A stretch of DNA of 45,824 bases from a virus. A model generated the notes under the pieces. That model did not search any database, was not told the DNA's origin, and was given only the letters and a program-made list of their open reading frames with translations. Both the position numbers and the translations under genes were made by a program. Positions 27,780-35,651 of the stretch are shown in pieces (position 1 is the first letter of the stretch; each line of letters starts with the position of its first letter). The DNA lies in the IMG/VR virus record IMGVR_UViG_3300025168_000157, positions 1-45,824 of that record, one strand, 5' to 3'.

Positions 27780-28993
27780 TTTTTGCCCACGACTCCCGCT
27801 ACTAAAAGGGGTGTAGGGTCGTGAAACTGCCAAGCTTCAAGTCCTTCATCTAACTTTGTACCGCCCGTAGGTGCTGTAGCTGTATCTTTATTTGGTGTAG
27901 CACCCATTTTGTCTTTGGCTTCGTTCTCTACGCCCGCTTTTGTCAATTTATCCAATTTACGCATAAGAGCTTCAATCTTTTTCTTTAGACCGATAATTTC
28001 TGTTCTGCTTAAACTATCAAAACCGCCTTTTGCTTTTGTCATTAGTGGATCAACTGCACCAAGAGGGTCGCCAAGATCCTTATCTGTAAGTTTATCGGGT
28101 TTTCTTGCATCTTCCCTCATAGGCATAGGCATAGGCATCCTTGTTCCCATTTTAGGAGAAGGTGGTAACTGTGTTCCTTTACCTTGAGGCATTCCGCCAC
28201 CCATAGGACCCGCACCCATAGGACTTGGATTCTTCATACGTTTGTTTGATTGTTGTTGATTATATTGTCCGGGATTGCGGAACTTAAGAGGCATTTGTCC
28301 TTGAGGCATTCCCCCACTTGGCGGTGGTGAACGGCCTTTAGGCATAGGCATTTTCTTGCTTGGTTTTTTCTTGGCTTTACCCTTTTTCTTGGCCTTACCT
28401 TTCTTTGCAGGTCTTTTGTTAGACTTTTTATCACGCTTATTTGATTTTTTCTTAGGTTTTTCATCATCCTCATCATCTTCGTATTTGCGTGACTTAAACC
28501 TCTCTTTTGCAGCTTTCAATAAACTCTCAGACTTACCAAATGAGTTTGTTGTTCCTCGCCCGTAATTCACATACGGTGTATCGCTTCTAACCGTGCCTCT
28601 ATGTGCGCCAGCTGAAAATGATAACCCTCTTGCCCCTAAATCAACCCCCAATCTTGATTCAAGAAGCTTATTTTCTTCTTCAAATCTTGGTGAACGCTCA
28701 ATTACATCAGACATTACTTCTGGTTTAATTTGAATATGTTGTAATCCCGGTAGTAATTCTCTCATAGCCTTTTCTCGTCTTTTATCGGGGTCTGCTTGGT
28801 TTCTGCTTTCTGTATCCTCAGTAGTGTTGCGTGAGTTATGAGCTAAATCATCATCATCCTCATTAGGATTGATTTGAAGATCTAATACTTCTCTCGGATT
28901 GAAACCACCAGTATGTTCTTGTGTTCTTGGTCGCCATAAGTTACCTACATCACGGGGATTAGCCGATACTTTGAGAATATCGTCATCACTCAT
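27776..28993 (-). CDS. lysine-rich, histone-tail-like protein
   Basis: The 405-residue product has an acidic N-terminal third. A very basic core follows (about residues 175-215), made of repeated KKKSNKRDKK, KKGKAKKKGKAKKK and KKPSKK blocks. Next comes a Met/Pro/Gly-rich linker with GQYNQQQ and MPMPMPM, and a helical coiled segment (RTEIIGLKKKIEALMRKLDKL). The Lys/Ala/Gly blocks resemble histone H1 tails, so DNA binding or condensation in the virion is plausible. The gene overlaps both neighbours by 4 nt. No enzyme motif. Confidence 0.6.
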   Translation of the reverse strand: MSDDDILKVSANPRDVGNLWRPRTQEHTGGFNPREVLDLQINPNEDDDDLAHNSRNTTEDTESRNQADPDKRREKAMRELLPGLQHIQIKPEVMSDVIERSPRFEEENKLLESRLGVDLGARGLSFSAGAHRGTVRSDTPYVNYGRGTTNSFGKSESLLKAAKERFKSRKYEDDEDDEKPKKKSNKRDKKSNKRPAKKGKAKKKGKAKKKPSKKMPMPKGRSPPPSGGMPQGQMPLKFRNPGQYNQQQSNKRMKNPSPMGAGPMGGGMPQGKGTQLPPSPKMGTRMPMPMPMREDARKPDKLTDKDLGDPLGAVDPLMTKAKGGFDSLSRTEIIGLKKKIEALMRKLDKLTKAGVENEAKDKMGATPNKDTATAPTGGTKLDEGLEAWQFHDPTPLLVAGVVGKK

Positions 28994-29487
28994 TTATACA
29001 ACGACCCTTTAGTATTGTTTTTGTAATCAAGCTCTAATCTTGCCCTATCTCTTTCAAGTTGTTTGATTGTTTTGAAAGAAGCGGCTACACGCATTGGCAA
29101 ATTAAGATACCAATGAGAAAGAGATGGAACTTTAGCATAGGATTTAGCTAGTGGAACATAGGCTTGTTTAAGTTTATTCATTTCCTTCATTACATCAACG
29201 AAATCCGCTTTTTCTTCATTCTCATCATCTAAGAACGAAAATATAGCAAAACGAGTAGTCAGATTTTTTGTGTATAAATCTTCAGCAACTTCATTAGCCA
29301 TATCTAATAAACCAAAAGGGGTCATTGATTCAACCCATTCTTTGACTACATAATCCATAGCATCAAGCAAATCCATCAACCCACTCCAATCAGAAGGTAC
29401 ATCACCGTGTAAAACATCTTCATAGTTGCTGTAAGGTCCTTCTTTGAGCTGTAACTCTTCTGGTCTTTTACCGATATGAAAACTCAT
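28990..29487 (-). CDS. helical protein, unknown
   Basis: The 165-residue product is mainly helical and acidic (GLMDLLDAMDYVVKEWVESM, EKADFVDVMKEMNKLKQAYV) with a coiled C-terminus (FKTIKQLERDRARLELDYK). It overlaps the zinc-finger gene by ATGA on one side and the lysine-rich gene on the other. Its partner may be the protein encoded upstream, because coupling keeps their amounts matched. No family recognised. Confidence 0.6.
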   Translation of the reverse strand: MSFHIGKRPEELQLKEGPYSNYEDVLHGDVPSDWSGLMDLLDAMDYVVKEWVESMTPFGLLDMANEVAEDLYTKNLTTRFAIFSFLDDENEEKADFVDVMKEMNKLKQAYVPLAKSYAKVPSLSHWYLNLPMRVAASFKTIKQLERDRARLELDYKNNTKGSLYK

Positions 29488-30194
29488 TCATCCATCACCC
29501 CTGCTTCTGCTAACATTTGTCGGATAACTCTCCACTCTTCAGGGGCCTTCTCCGAGAAATACTGTTGCATTATGCTAATCACAGACACGCTTTCAACCTT
29601 ATCCACTTCTTTGAGTTTATCCATCCATTTCGCAAGCTCCCCAAGAGTTTCACGAACTTCCCTGTGCATTTTAATCGCCAAATCTAAATCCTTACTAGAA
29701 ACCATATCAGGATTTTCTAACATTTGTTCTTCTAACCTATCTAAGTGTAATGAAAATAAAGAATCCATTCTATTCATATTCTTTTCAACACGATTCAAAC
29801 TATCATTAGTTGTCTGAATTGCTTTCGGTATAACTTCAATATTAGCTTGGCGTTGAATTAATGGTTTTGTATGTTTTTCCATGTGGTGAGAAATAGTCAA
29901 TTCAGGAATATCTAATTCTTCTGAAAAATCAATTATAGTAGCTCTATGGTCAAGAATTGCTGTTTCTATTTCTATTCTTTCAGGGTGCGTACATACAGGG
30001 CAATCTACGTTTGATTCGTTGAAAAAAGCACCTGCATGATTTCTCATGTGCCTATGAGCAACACCATTAGCCCAACCTTGATCTCTATCAATATCATTAG
30101 TATCAAGACAACCAGCTCGAACATCTAATTCAAGTGAATCTCTTTCGGGATGTTGGCAGAAAGGACAATTCTTGCGTATCCGCCTCCCACTCAT
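29484..30194 (-). CDS. double zinc-finger/HTH protein, candidate small terminase subunit
   Basis: The 236-residue product contains two matching units: CPFCQHPERDSLELDVRAG ... HRHMRNH (residues 10-53) and CPVCTHPERIEIETAILDH ... ISHHMEKH (65-108). Each has a CxxCxHPER knuckle, a helix-turn-helix-like segment and a pair of histidines. A long coiled coil follows (SLNRVEKNMNRMDSLFSLHL). A DNA-binding N-terminus plus helical oligomerisation region is the layout of small terminase subunits, none of which is otherwise apparent in the window. The assignment is inference; a transcription factor is the main alternative. Confidence 0.55.
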   Translation of the reverse strand: MSGRRIRKNCPFCQHPERDSLELDVRAGCLDTNDIDRDQGWANGVAHRHMRNHAGAFFNESNVDCPVCTHPERIEIETAILDHRATIIDFSEELDIPELTISHHMEKHTKPLIQRQANIEVIPKAIQTTNDSLNRVEKNMNRMDSLFSLHLDRLEEQMLENPDMVSSKDLDLAIKMHREVRETLGELAKWMDKLKEVDKVESVSVISIMQQYFSEKAPEEWRVIRQMLAEAGVMDE

Positions 30195-30225
30195 GTGTTA
30201 AGTGATGTTATACCATCGTTATTGG

Positions 30226-30693
30226 CTATTGCCCTTCAAACTTGCGTAAATGTATTCCACAATAACCCTTTTCTGATTTATCAGATATACGCCTCTTACA
30301 CCTATCACCAGATGATGTATGAGCTACACACCGTTCCGCATCAGTAGGATTTCTATAACATTCAACACATACACCCGTTTGATATTTTGATTTCTTTTTT
30401 AGTGCTTTGCCGCATCTAACGCAAGCTCTTTTTGTTGGTTTCCCGTCTTTAGGTGGGGTAGGCAAAAACGAATCAGCTAAACCATGTAAATCGTCAAGAG
30501 TAATTTTTCCATCATTGTTTCTATCAAGAGTTTTCTTAGCTACAGCCTTTACATCTTGAAAATTAACTTTACCATCTTTATTGTAATCAAAAGGCGAATA
30601 TTGTTGTTGGCGATTATATTGTCCGGGTTGGCGATAGTGTGCAACGGTAGGGGGTCGGTAGGGCCCCGCCATCGTCATAGATGGGGGGCTCAT
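30226..30693 (-). CDS. EF-hand pair plus zinc-binding C-terminus
   Basis: The 155-residue product has two canonical calcium loops, DYNKDGKVNFQD (36-47) and DRNNDGKITLDD (57-68). The spacing is that of a paired EF-hand or dockerin repeat. From residue 90 it has CVRCGKAL and CVECYRN knuckles. It ends with a C..HTSSGDRCKRR ... YCGIHL pattern resembling the short zinc-binding DUF5763-type motif. The N-terminus is Pro/Gln-rich. Calcium binding is strongly suggested by the sequence; the partner is unknown. It begins with an ATGA overlap to the two-pass membrane protein, so it may act at the membrane or in the virion. Confidence 0.7.
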   Translation of the reverse strand: MSPPSMTMAGPYRPPTVAHYRQPGQYNRQQQYSPFDYNKDGKVNFQDVKAVAKKTLDRNNDGKITLDDLHGLADSFLPTPPKDGKPTKRACVRCGKALKKKSKYQTGVCVECYRNPTDAERCVAHTSSGDRCKRRISDKSEKGYCGIHLRKFEGQ

Positions 30694-30953
30694 CGAAAAG
30701 CAGCGTATTGCCTAACTGCTAAAAAGAATGTTAAAAAAACACCCATAATAGCAACCATTGAAAATGTAGGATCCATTGTTGGACCCTTCCATAGCATTAC
30801 TGATGTAATTAAAAGCATAAACGATATAATGTAAATCATCGTTGCACTTTCAACTAACATCTTATTTGGTGCTAACATCTCCATTGTCGTGTCAGCCATT
30901 GTTGTTCCATAAGGTGTGCTATCTCTTCTTTCTCTCTCGTCATTCCTTTTCAT
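30690..30953 (-). CDS. small membrane protein, two transmembrane segments
   Basis: The 87-residue product has a charged N-terminus followed by two hydrophobic helices (MIYIISFMLLITSVML and FSMVAIMGVFLTFFLAV), joined by a short loop. A GAGGTGT site 5 nt upstream supports the ATG. The size and topology would also fit a holin or a membrane anchor, but no partner lysin is visible in the window. It is coupled to the EF-hand gene by ATGA. Confidence 0.65.
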   Translation of the reverse strand: MKRNDERERRDSTPYGTTMADTTMEMLAPNKMLVESATMIYIISFMLLITSVMLWKGPTMDPTFSMVAIMGVFLTFFLAVRQYAAFR

Positions 30954-30962
30954 ATTAACACC

Positions 30963-31616
30963 TCAGAGTAAAGCACCAGCACCCATCATAGCACCCATGC
31001 CGCCTTGATTTTGCATTTGCTGACCTAGAACATTCCCTATCAAGCTGCCGAAGAATCCCGGTTGGTTATTCATCATAGGATTATGAGCTTGGAGAAGCAT
31101 TTGTGTTTGTTGTTGATTCATCTGAAGCTGTTGTTGGGCGGATTGACGAATTGTTTGAAGAGATAAAGATAGGTTTTCAGGTGATAAAGTCGCAATATTA
31201 GTAGGAAGTGTAGTCATATCTAAACTAAGTTTTCCATCTTCCCCTGCGGCAAGTTGAACATTTGCGAAAAAGTCTTTGAGAGATAAAGCTATTATTTCGC
31301 CCATAAGATCCATAATCATACTAAATTGATTAGCTACTATGAATGCGTTTAGAGGGTCATAATACTGCAACAACCTTGATGTGGCTATAACAGGATCATT
31401 AGCCATTTGTTGCATCATAGGATTTTGACCCGCCATTTGCATTTGCATCGGGTCCATCATTCCACTTGTCATTCCATAACCATTATTCATTCCATTCATT
31501 CCATTCATTCCGTTCATTCCTCCCATAGCACCCATTCCTCCCATAGCACCCATATTATTTGATGCACCGAATTGTTGCGTAGGTGCTTCATTACCTCTGT
31601 TAAATAGCCAACCCAT
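30963..31616 (-). CDS. Met/Gly/Asn/Gln-rich low-complexity protein
   Basis: The 217-residue product opens with MGWLFNRG and then tandem MGAMGG and MNGMNG repeats. A structured helical middle follows (DPLNAFIVANQFSMIMDLMG), then Gln-rich and Met-rich tails. A GGAGAGAG site precedes the ATG. Both ends of the protein are repetitive and likely disordered; the function is unknown. The DNA repeats at 31440-31560 may vary in number between relatives. Confidence 0.6.
   Translation of the reverse strand: MGWLFNRGNEAPTQQFGASNNMGAMGGMGAMGGMNGMNGMNGMNNGYGMTSGMMDPMQMQMAGQNPMMQQMANDPVIATSRLLQYYDPLNAFIVANQFSMIMDLMGEIIALSLKDFFANVQLAAGEDGKLSLDMTTLPTNIATLSPENLSLSLQTIRQSAQQQLQMNQQQTQMLLQAHNPMMNNQPGFFGSLIGNVLGQQMQNQGGMGAMMGAGALL
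31485..31560 (-). repeat. Met-Gly/Met-Asn-Gly coding micro-repeats
   Basis: Tandem units of about 9 to 12 bp on the minus strand (ATGAACGGA and ATGGGTGCTATGGGA types) code for MNGMNG and MGAMGG. They make a slippage-prone tract at the 5' end of the 217-residue gene. Confidence 0.7.
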
Positions 31617-31629
31617 TATTCTCTCTCCA

Positions 31630-32628
31630 TTATGTTATTTGTTGTAGTCCTAGCGTATTTGTCTGAGGACTCTGATTTACCGCTGGTTGCGGTTGTGGTA
31701 TTGTATTTGGGGTCATATTAGGCATTACCGCACCATTTTGAAGCCCTATTGCTTGTCTTTGAGCCATCGCATCACTTATTTGTAAAGCTCTAAGGTCAAA
31801 TGTAACTGATACCAAATCTGCTACACCAGTTATAGGATTAGGGTATTGAGTCAAAACAATACCTTTCTTATGTTTCGTATCTTGCTGTATCATCTTGAAA
31901 AATGGTTCGTATTTGAGAAGAGAATCTGTTGTTGAACGATTTTGAGCAGAAGAACCGCCCATTAAGGTACTCATACCCGGAACTTTGAGAAACTTTGTTC
32001 CTTTACTAACGGGTCTTAATCCATCTGCCGTCATTTCATCTTCTTGAACTAATTTTCTTAAAGTGTGATAGATATGTAAATGAGCCGGACATAATGTGCT
32101 GTTCATCTCATCGCCATGATCACCTCTTGTTCTTGCGTGAGGAATAATTGAATTACCTGTTTCATCATCAAACCAATACAAATCAGCTAGACTAATCTTG
32201 CCCGGTAAATCGTAATCAACAATTTGTGCGTAGTCATTTTCGCCTTCAAGAAATCTTCTTACATCTACCCCGCAACAAGCACATTCAAAAGTTCCATTAT
32301 ATCTGTAAATACGCCATAGCCCTAGTAAATAACTAGGTGGTTTTAGTGCTTTTCTTAATTTTTTAATATTTTTTCGTCTTGCTTTTTTTGGATTGTCTGG
32401 ATTTTGCACTAATTGAACCTCAACTGTGGGTACTACTTCTTCAGTTCCGCCAAAGCCACCTGCCCCCCCTGCACTAGCGATTTCTGCCCTTTGTTGGGCT
32501 TTTATCATAGGATAAGCTATTCCTGATTGTGCGGCAACTACCTTCAATTGTTCGTCAGATAAACCAGCTAATTTAGCGTTTGCAGTACCCCCCATCCACG
32601 TGGGTAAGTGATTGCCAGTCCAGCTCAT
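31630..32628 (-). CDS. Cys/His protein, unknown
   Basis: The 332-residue product has a UBA-like N-terminal helix (AKLAGLSDEQLKVVAAQSG), a basic stretch (KKARRKNIKKLRKALKPP) and a CACCGVD knuckle near residue 118. About 65 residues later comes LCPAHLHIYHTLRK, which could supply a second pair of ligands as in HNH-like or treble-clef zinc sites. The C-terminus is Pro/Gln/Asn-rich. No catalytic assignment is safe. It follows the GTPase gene after a 43-bp gap. Confidence 0.55.
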   Translation of the reverse strand: MSWTGNHLPTWMGGTANAKLAGLSDEQLKVVAAQSGIAYPMIKAQQRAEIASAGGAGGFGGTEEVVPTVEVQLVQNPDNPKKARRKNIKKLRKALKPPSYLLGLWRIYRYNGTFECACCGVDVRRFLEGENDYAQIVDYDLPGKISLADLYWFDDETGNSIIPHARTRGDHGDEMNSTLCPAHLHIYHTLRKLVQEDEMTADGLRPVSKGTKFLKVPGMSTLMGGSSAQNRSTTDSLLKYEPFFKMIQQDTKHKKGIVLTQYPNPITGVADLVSVTFDLRALQISDAMAQRQAIGLQNGAVMPNMTPNTIPQPQPAVNQSPQTNTLGLQQIT

Positions 32629-32671
32629 GTTAGCTATCCCAACCTTGACAAGTAATTGAATGTATGCTGTT

Positions 32672-33400
32672 TCACAGTAGTTCTACAATAGATATTAACA
32701 CCTTTTCCACATTTACGCCGTGTTGAGCTGAAATGGCATCTATGTCTGCTCTAACCCCTGCTTTTCTCAACCTTCTTAGCTCGCTTCGGAAGGGTGCAAC
32801 AATAGGATGCTCTCTTTGAAGATTCTTAGCCCAAAGATAGTCAGCTTCAGGAGTCCACCAAATATCCATTTTATTTACCAGAAATACTACGACTTTAGGC
32901 ATATAATTACTACGAGATGCTTTTTTTGCTTTTCTTGATATAGCAGTAGATACATCTGTTCTAGTAATGTTATCAATTAAATATTTGAATGAAGCTAACG
33001 AATCCTTAGCAAAAGCCTGACTTGTCAATACTCTATGATCAACCATGAATATGACTATTTCGCATTTGCGACCAAACATATCTTCTATCCATAGATTTCT
33101 GAATTGAGCTTGACCTGCTATATCTGCATTAGAGATTGGTATCCTATCTTTTTTGTATTTGATTAATTTTCTATGAGCTTTAGGAAGTCTAGCTTGTCCG
33201 TTCACCATAGGATGCGATGTTCGCATCTCAATAGGTATAGGGTCTATATCACCGGGAACGGTCAAATATTGATCTAAAGTAGTCTTACCCGTCATACTTG
33301 GTCCGTATATTCCGACTTTGTATGGTTTGAGAATACGATAAAACTTTTGTATTGCGTGAACCGAGCTAATGAGCAGATGCCCCGCAATAACCGCACTCAT
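32672..33400 (-). CDS. Ras/Arf-like small GTPase
   Basis: The 242-residue product has the full set of small-GTPase motifs in order: G1/P-loop GPSMTGKTT (33-41), G3 DIAGQ (93-97), G4 NKMD (176-179) and a G5-like ISAQHG near residue 224. The Gln after DxAG is the residue that supports GTP hydrolysis in Ras and Arf proteins. Residues 1-20 form a hydrophobic/amphipathic helix that could contact membrane. It sits next to small membrane proteins. The presence of a Ras-type GTPase in a tailed virus is unusual; a role in membrane remodelling or host-signal mimicry is inference. Confidence 0.75.
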   Translation of the reverse strand: MSAVIAGHLLISSVHAIQKFYRILKPYKVGIYGPSMTGKTTLDQYLTVPGDIDPIPIEMRTSHPMVNGQARLPKAHRKLIKYKKDRIPISNADIAGQAQFRNLWIEDMFGRKCEIVIFMVDHRVLTSQAFAKDSLASFKYLIDNITRTDVSTAISRKAKKASRSNYMPKVVVFLVNKMDIWWTPEADYLWAKNLQREHPIVAPFRSELRRLRKAGVRADIDAISAQHGVNVEKVLISIVELL

Positions 33401-33413
33401 GCGGCCAGCCTAC

Positions 33414-33635
33414 TCAGACACGGCCTTTGAGATATTCCCATAGGCCAATTGGGGATGTGCCTAATTCGTCTAATAGGATTAGGGAGGCAAAAGTTCCACC
33501 TATTCCTATTGCTAATGCTGCAACAGTCCTGACCCACCCGGCCATGCGTTCCATTTTTCTTTCGTAAGAGTTTTCTGCAAGAATCTGAGCCATTTCTGCG
33601 GCTTGTCTTTCTTGTCTTGTTGAAAAAGGCCACAT
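33414..33635 (-). CDS. small membrane protein, one transmembrane segment
   Basis: In the 73-residue product a charged helix (QERQAAEMAQILAENSYERK) precedes one membrane segment (VRTVAALAIGIGGTFASLIL). The ATG has an AGGTGG site 7 nt upstream. A second frame over the same DNA lacks any hydrophobic pattern and is rejected. It is directly upstream of the GTPase gene and could be its membrane partner. Confidence 0.65.
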   Translation of the reverse strand: MWPFSTRQERQAAEMAQILAENSYERKMERMAGWVRTVAALAIGIGGTFASLILLDELGTSPIGLWEYLKGRV

Positions 33636-33651
33636 TTAGTTCCCACCTGCT

Positions 33652-34113
33652 TCAGTTGTTGGGCCCATCATCCTCATTTGAAACAGGGGAGTTAGGCAAA
33701 CCAAATAATTCTGTTCCTTGTGCTGTGGATTGCATTTGAGCCATTTGACCTTGTAGTTCTTGATAGTATTGTTGTTTCTGCATACGCCTGTTGGTCATTT
33801 GCATTTGATTTCTAAACCACTTATCATAACTAGCTTCTTTAGAAAACTCAGCTCTCATAGCCATACTATCTCTAATACCGCCTACTTGGAATAATACCAT
33901 TGAGGTGCATAAGAAACCGAATGCGATTAGTCCGTATTGTAATCCCATTTCACCTGCATTAGCAGAGTCAAGATACCAACCCATGTGAGAAATAGCTACA
34001 GCTACTCCTGTCAGTAAAGATTGCCATAAAAGCATGGCTATCAGATTTACATCTACTCGATTCCCTGTTGATTCTCCTTGCGGTTGCCACATTGGTATTT
34101 GTGTTCCATTCAT
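33652..34113 (-). CDS. membrane protein with two transmembrane segments and coiled tail
   Basis: The 153-residue product has two hydrophobic segments (VNLIAMLLWQSLLTGVAVAI, residues 22-41, and YGLIAFGFLCTSMVLF, 60-75). A Gln/Met-rich cytoplasmic-type helix follows (NRRMQKQQYYQELQGQMAQM) and then an acidic tail. It overlaps the ribbon-helix-helix gene by ATGA. With the neighbouring one-pass protein and the GTPase it forms a compact membrane-linked cluster; function unknown. Confidence 0.65.
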   Translation of the reverse strand: MNGTQIPMWQPQGESTGNRVDVNLIAMLLWQSLLTGVAVAISHMGWYLDSANAGEMGLQYGLIAFGFLCTSMVLFQVGGIRDSMAMRAEFSKEASYDKWFRNQMQMTNRRMQKQQYYQELQGQMAQMQSTAQGTELFGLPNSPVSNEDDGPNN

Positions 34114-34259
34114 ATTTTTCCTTCCTTTTGCTCATCTATAAGCCTAAAGTAGTGTTGTAACGCATGATTAACATACGATGATTTTGATTCTCTCCCCCTT
34201 TCTTTTTCCATTCTGCGGTATAATTCTTCCCACATCACTACTGAAACGTGTTGGCTCAT
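34110..34259 (-). CDS. ribbon-helix-helix DNA-binding protein
   Basis: From the ATG at 34259 the 49-residue product shows the ribbon-helix-helix pattern: a short beta strand (QHVSVVMWEEL), a first helix (YRRMEKERGRES) and the second helix beginning SSYVNHALQHYFRLI. An upstream in-frame ATG at 34361 would add 34 residues unrelated to this fold and overlap the previous gene, so the shorter form is preferred, although no ribosome site is seen. Small RHH proteins of this size usually repress viral or plasmid promoters; the target is unknown. Confidence 0.6.
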   Translation of the reverse strand: MSQHVSVVMWEELYRRMEKERGRESKSSYVNHALQHYFRLIDEQKEGKI

Positions 34260-34317
34260 TGTATCGGTCTGAAATATGAGAGCCTTAAGAGAGTTGTTAT
34301 AGATGACAGGGTTGAGG

Positions 34318-35508
34318 TTAGATTTTTCGCATAAATTGAGTAATATCAAGACCCGCATCAACAGCTCTTGGCCGTAAGTCTTGGTCGTAATCTAATTTTA
34401 GATTGTTTTTACTATTCAAACCAGTTTTTGTGTTCTTAGTAGAACCTCGATGAAGTGCAAAACTAATCGGATTAACACCAGTCCAACAATCATCACAATT
34501 ATGATCTTCACAATTACCCCCTAACATAGAAGCTGGACAGGATTCAACTGAGGGGTCTAACGAAGATGCCGAGCTTGCCTTTATTCGAGGATGCTCTAAC
34601 AATTCTTCATAACCTGTTGAAAAATCGTCACCTAAACGAGGCAAACCATACGCATCATTAATCTCATTGTCTTGACCTTGGCCTATCCACGGTAATGATA
34701 GCATAACTCTTAGATTCTCTGGTATAGATTCCCACCCTCTTTTATCTAAAAATGATTTGACACCTTTGGATTCTCTTGTAGGCAACCAATAATCATTGTT
34801 GGGCGTGGCTGAAGCTATATCTGCTAACATAGCAAAATGTTTAGCACCATAATTTTTGTCTGTTTCACCCTTACCTTGTTGTAAATCCCCACTATCCATG
34901 TGCCTAAACTTGTTAGAGCCGTAATAAAACGATTCAGCAGGGGCTCTATTGGCAAAGGCAGACGCATAACTTAGAGGATCATCTTCTGTTAATTGGTGAA
35001 AATTACGCCATAATTGTGTTTGTTTTGGATTCATAGCATAATGATGTTGCTTTGCATAACACATTTTACCGTCTGAGCCACCGCAGGTTGAACCAGCTAC
35101 CATACCTAATCGGCCACCTACATGACATAAATGCACAGGCATACCAAAAGAAGCTCCGGGCATTTTGTTTGGTGTTCCAAAACCACCTTTTGGATTAAGA
35201 CTTACTCTTTTGTTAGCTTCTTCAACTGCACTTCTTCCTGATGTGCGACCATCACTTCCTCGAAACTTTGGAATGCTAACTTGTTCATCAACATTCCAAT
35301 CCACTAATCTATTTGCTTTGTAATCATTTATTTTTTTAGGATTTTGTTCCAACCAACGAAATACTTTACCGCCCGAACCCAAACTTTGTCCTCCAAGAAG
35401 TTTGTCCCAATGAAACATCTCGTCTGGTTCACCAACGGCTTTTGCTATCACCCAAGCCTTTTCAAAAAGGTTAAGGCTATCCCTCATAATAAACTGTTGA
35501 GAGCCCAT
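34318..35508 (-). CDS. tagged protein resembling phage gp88 family
   Basis: The tag FEKAWVIAK lies at residues 15-23 of 396, or 8-16 if ATG 35487 is used. The body resembles the 'gene product 88' family of phages (Pfam GP88 pattern). It has a CHVGGRLGMV ... STCGGSDGKMCYAKQHHYAM cysteine region, FRHMDSGDLQ, a MLADIASATPNNDYWLPTRE segment and CPASMLGGNCEDHNCDDCW near residue 340. The family's function is unknown, so this says only that it is a known mobile phage type. It is the leftmost member of the contiguous tagged arm. Confidence 0.55.
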   Translation of the reverse strand: MGSQQFIMRDSLNLFEKAWVIAKAVGEPDEMFHWDKLLGGQSLGSGGKVFRWLEQNPKKINDYKANRLVDWNVDEQVSIPKFRGSDGRTSGRSAVEEANKRVSLNPKGGFGTPNKMPGASFGMPVHLCHVGGRLGMVAGSTCGGSDGKMCYAKQHHYAMNPKQTQLWRNFHQLTEDDPLSYASAFANRAPAESFYYGSNKFRHMDSGDLQQGKGETDKNYGAKHFAMLADIASATPNNDYWLPTRESKGVKSFLDKRGWESIPENLRVMLSLPWIGQGQDNEINDAYGLPRLGDDFSTGYEELLEHPRIKASSASSLDPSVESCPASMLGGNCEDHNCDDCWTGVNPISFALHRGSTKNTKTGLNSKNNLKLDYDQDLRPRAVDAGLDITQFMRKI

Positions 35509-35511
35509 TCA

Positions 35512-35592
35512 TCAAAAGATTACCGCACTATTCATAATGAATTGTAAAGGATAGTAAAACTGCGGGAGGAAGCTGACTCGTCTATCGTTCAT
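35512..35592 (-). CDS. possible 26-residue micro-protein
   Basis: A short frame (MNDRRVSFLPQFYYPLQFIM...) begins at an ATG preceded by AGGGGA with a 5-6 nt gap, and ends 3 nt before the next gene. The good ribosome site is the only support; it may simply be a leader. The 60 bp upstream of it also contain a GTATG/CATAC inverted repeat. The DNA from 35509 to 35651 otherwise holds nothing I recognise. Confidence 0.3.
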   Translation of the reverse strand: MNDRRVSFLPQFYYPLQFIMNSAVIF

Positions 35593-35651
35593 GATGTTCC
35601 CCTAAAGTATGGCTGCAATAACATACTTTCTTTCCTAGCTTCCTTTCGCAC

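Noticed and set aside
33397-33633. A second 78-codon frame overlapping the one-pass membrane protein
   Set aside because: No hydrophobic or domain pattern and Arg/Asn/Cys-rich out-of-frame composition; the 33414-33635 frame has a ribosome site and a membrane helix.
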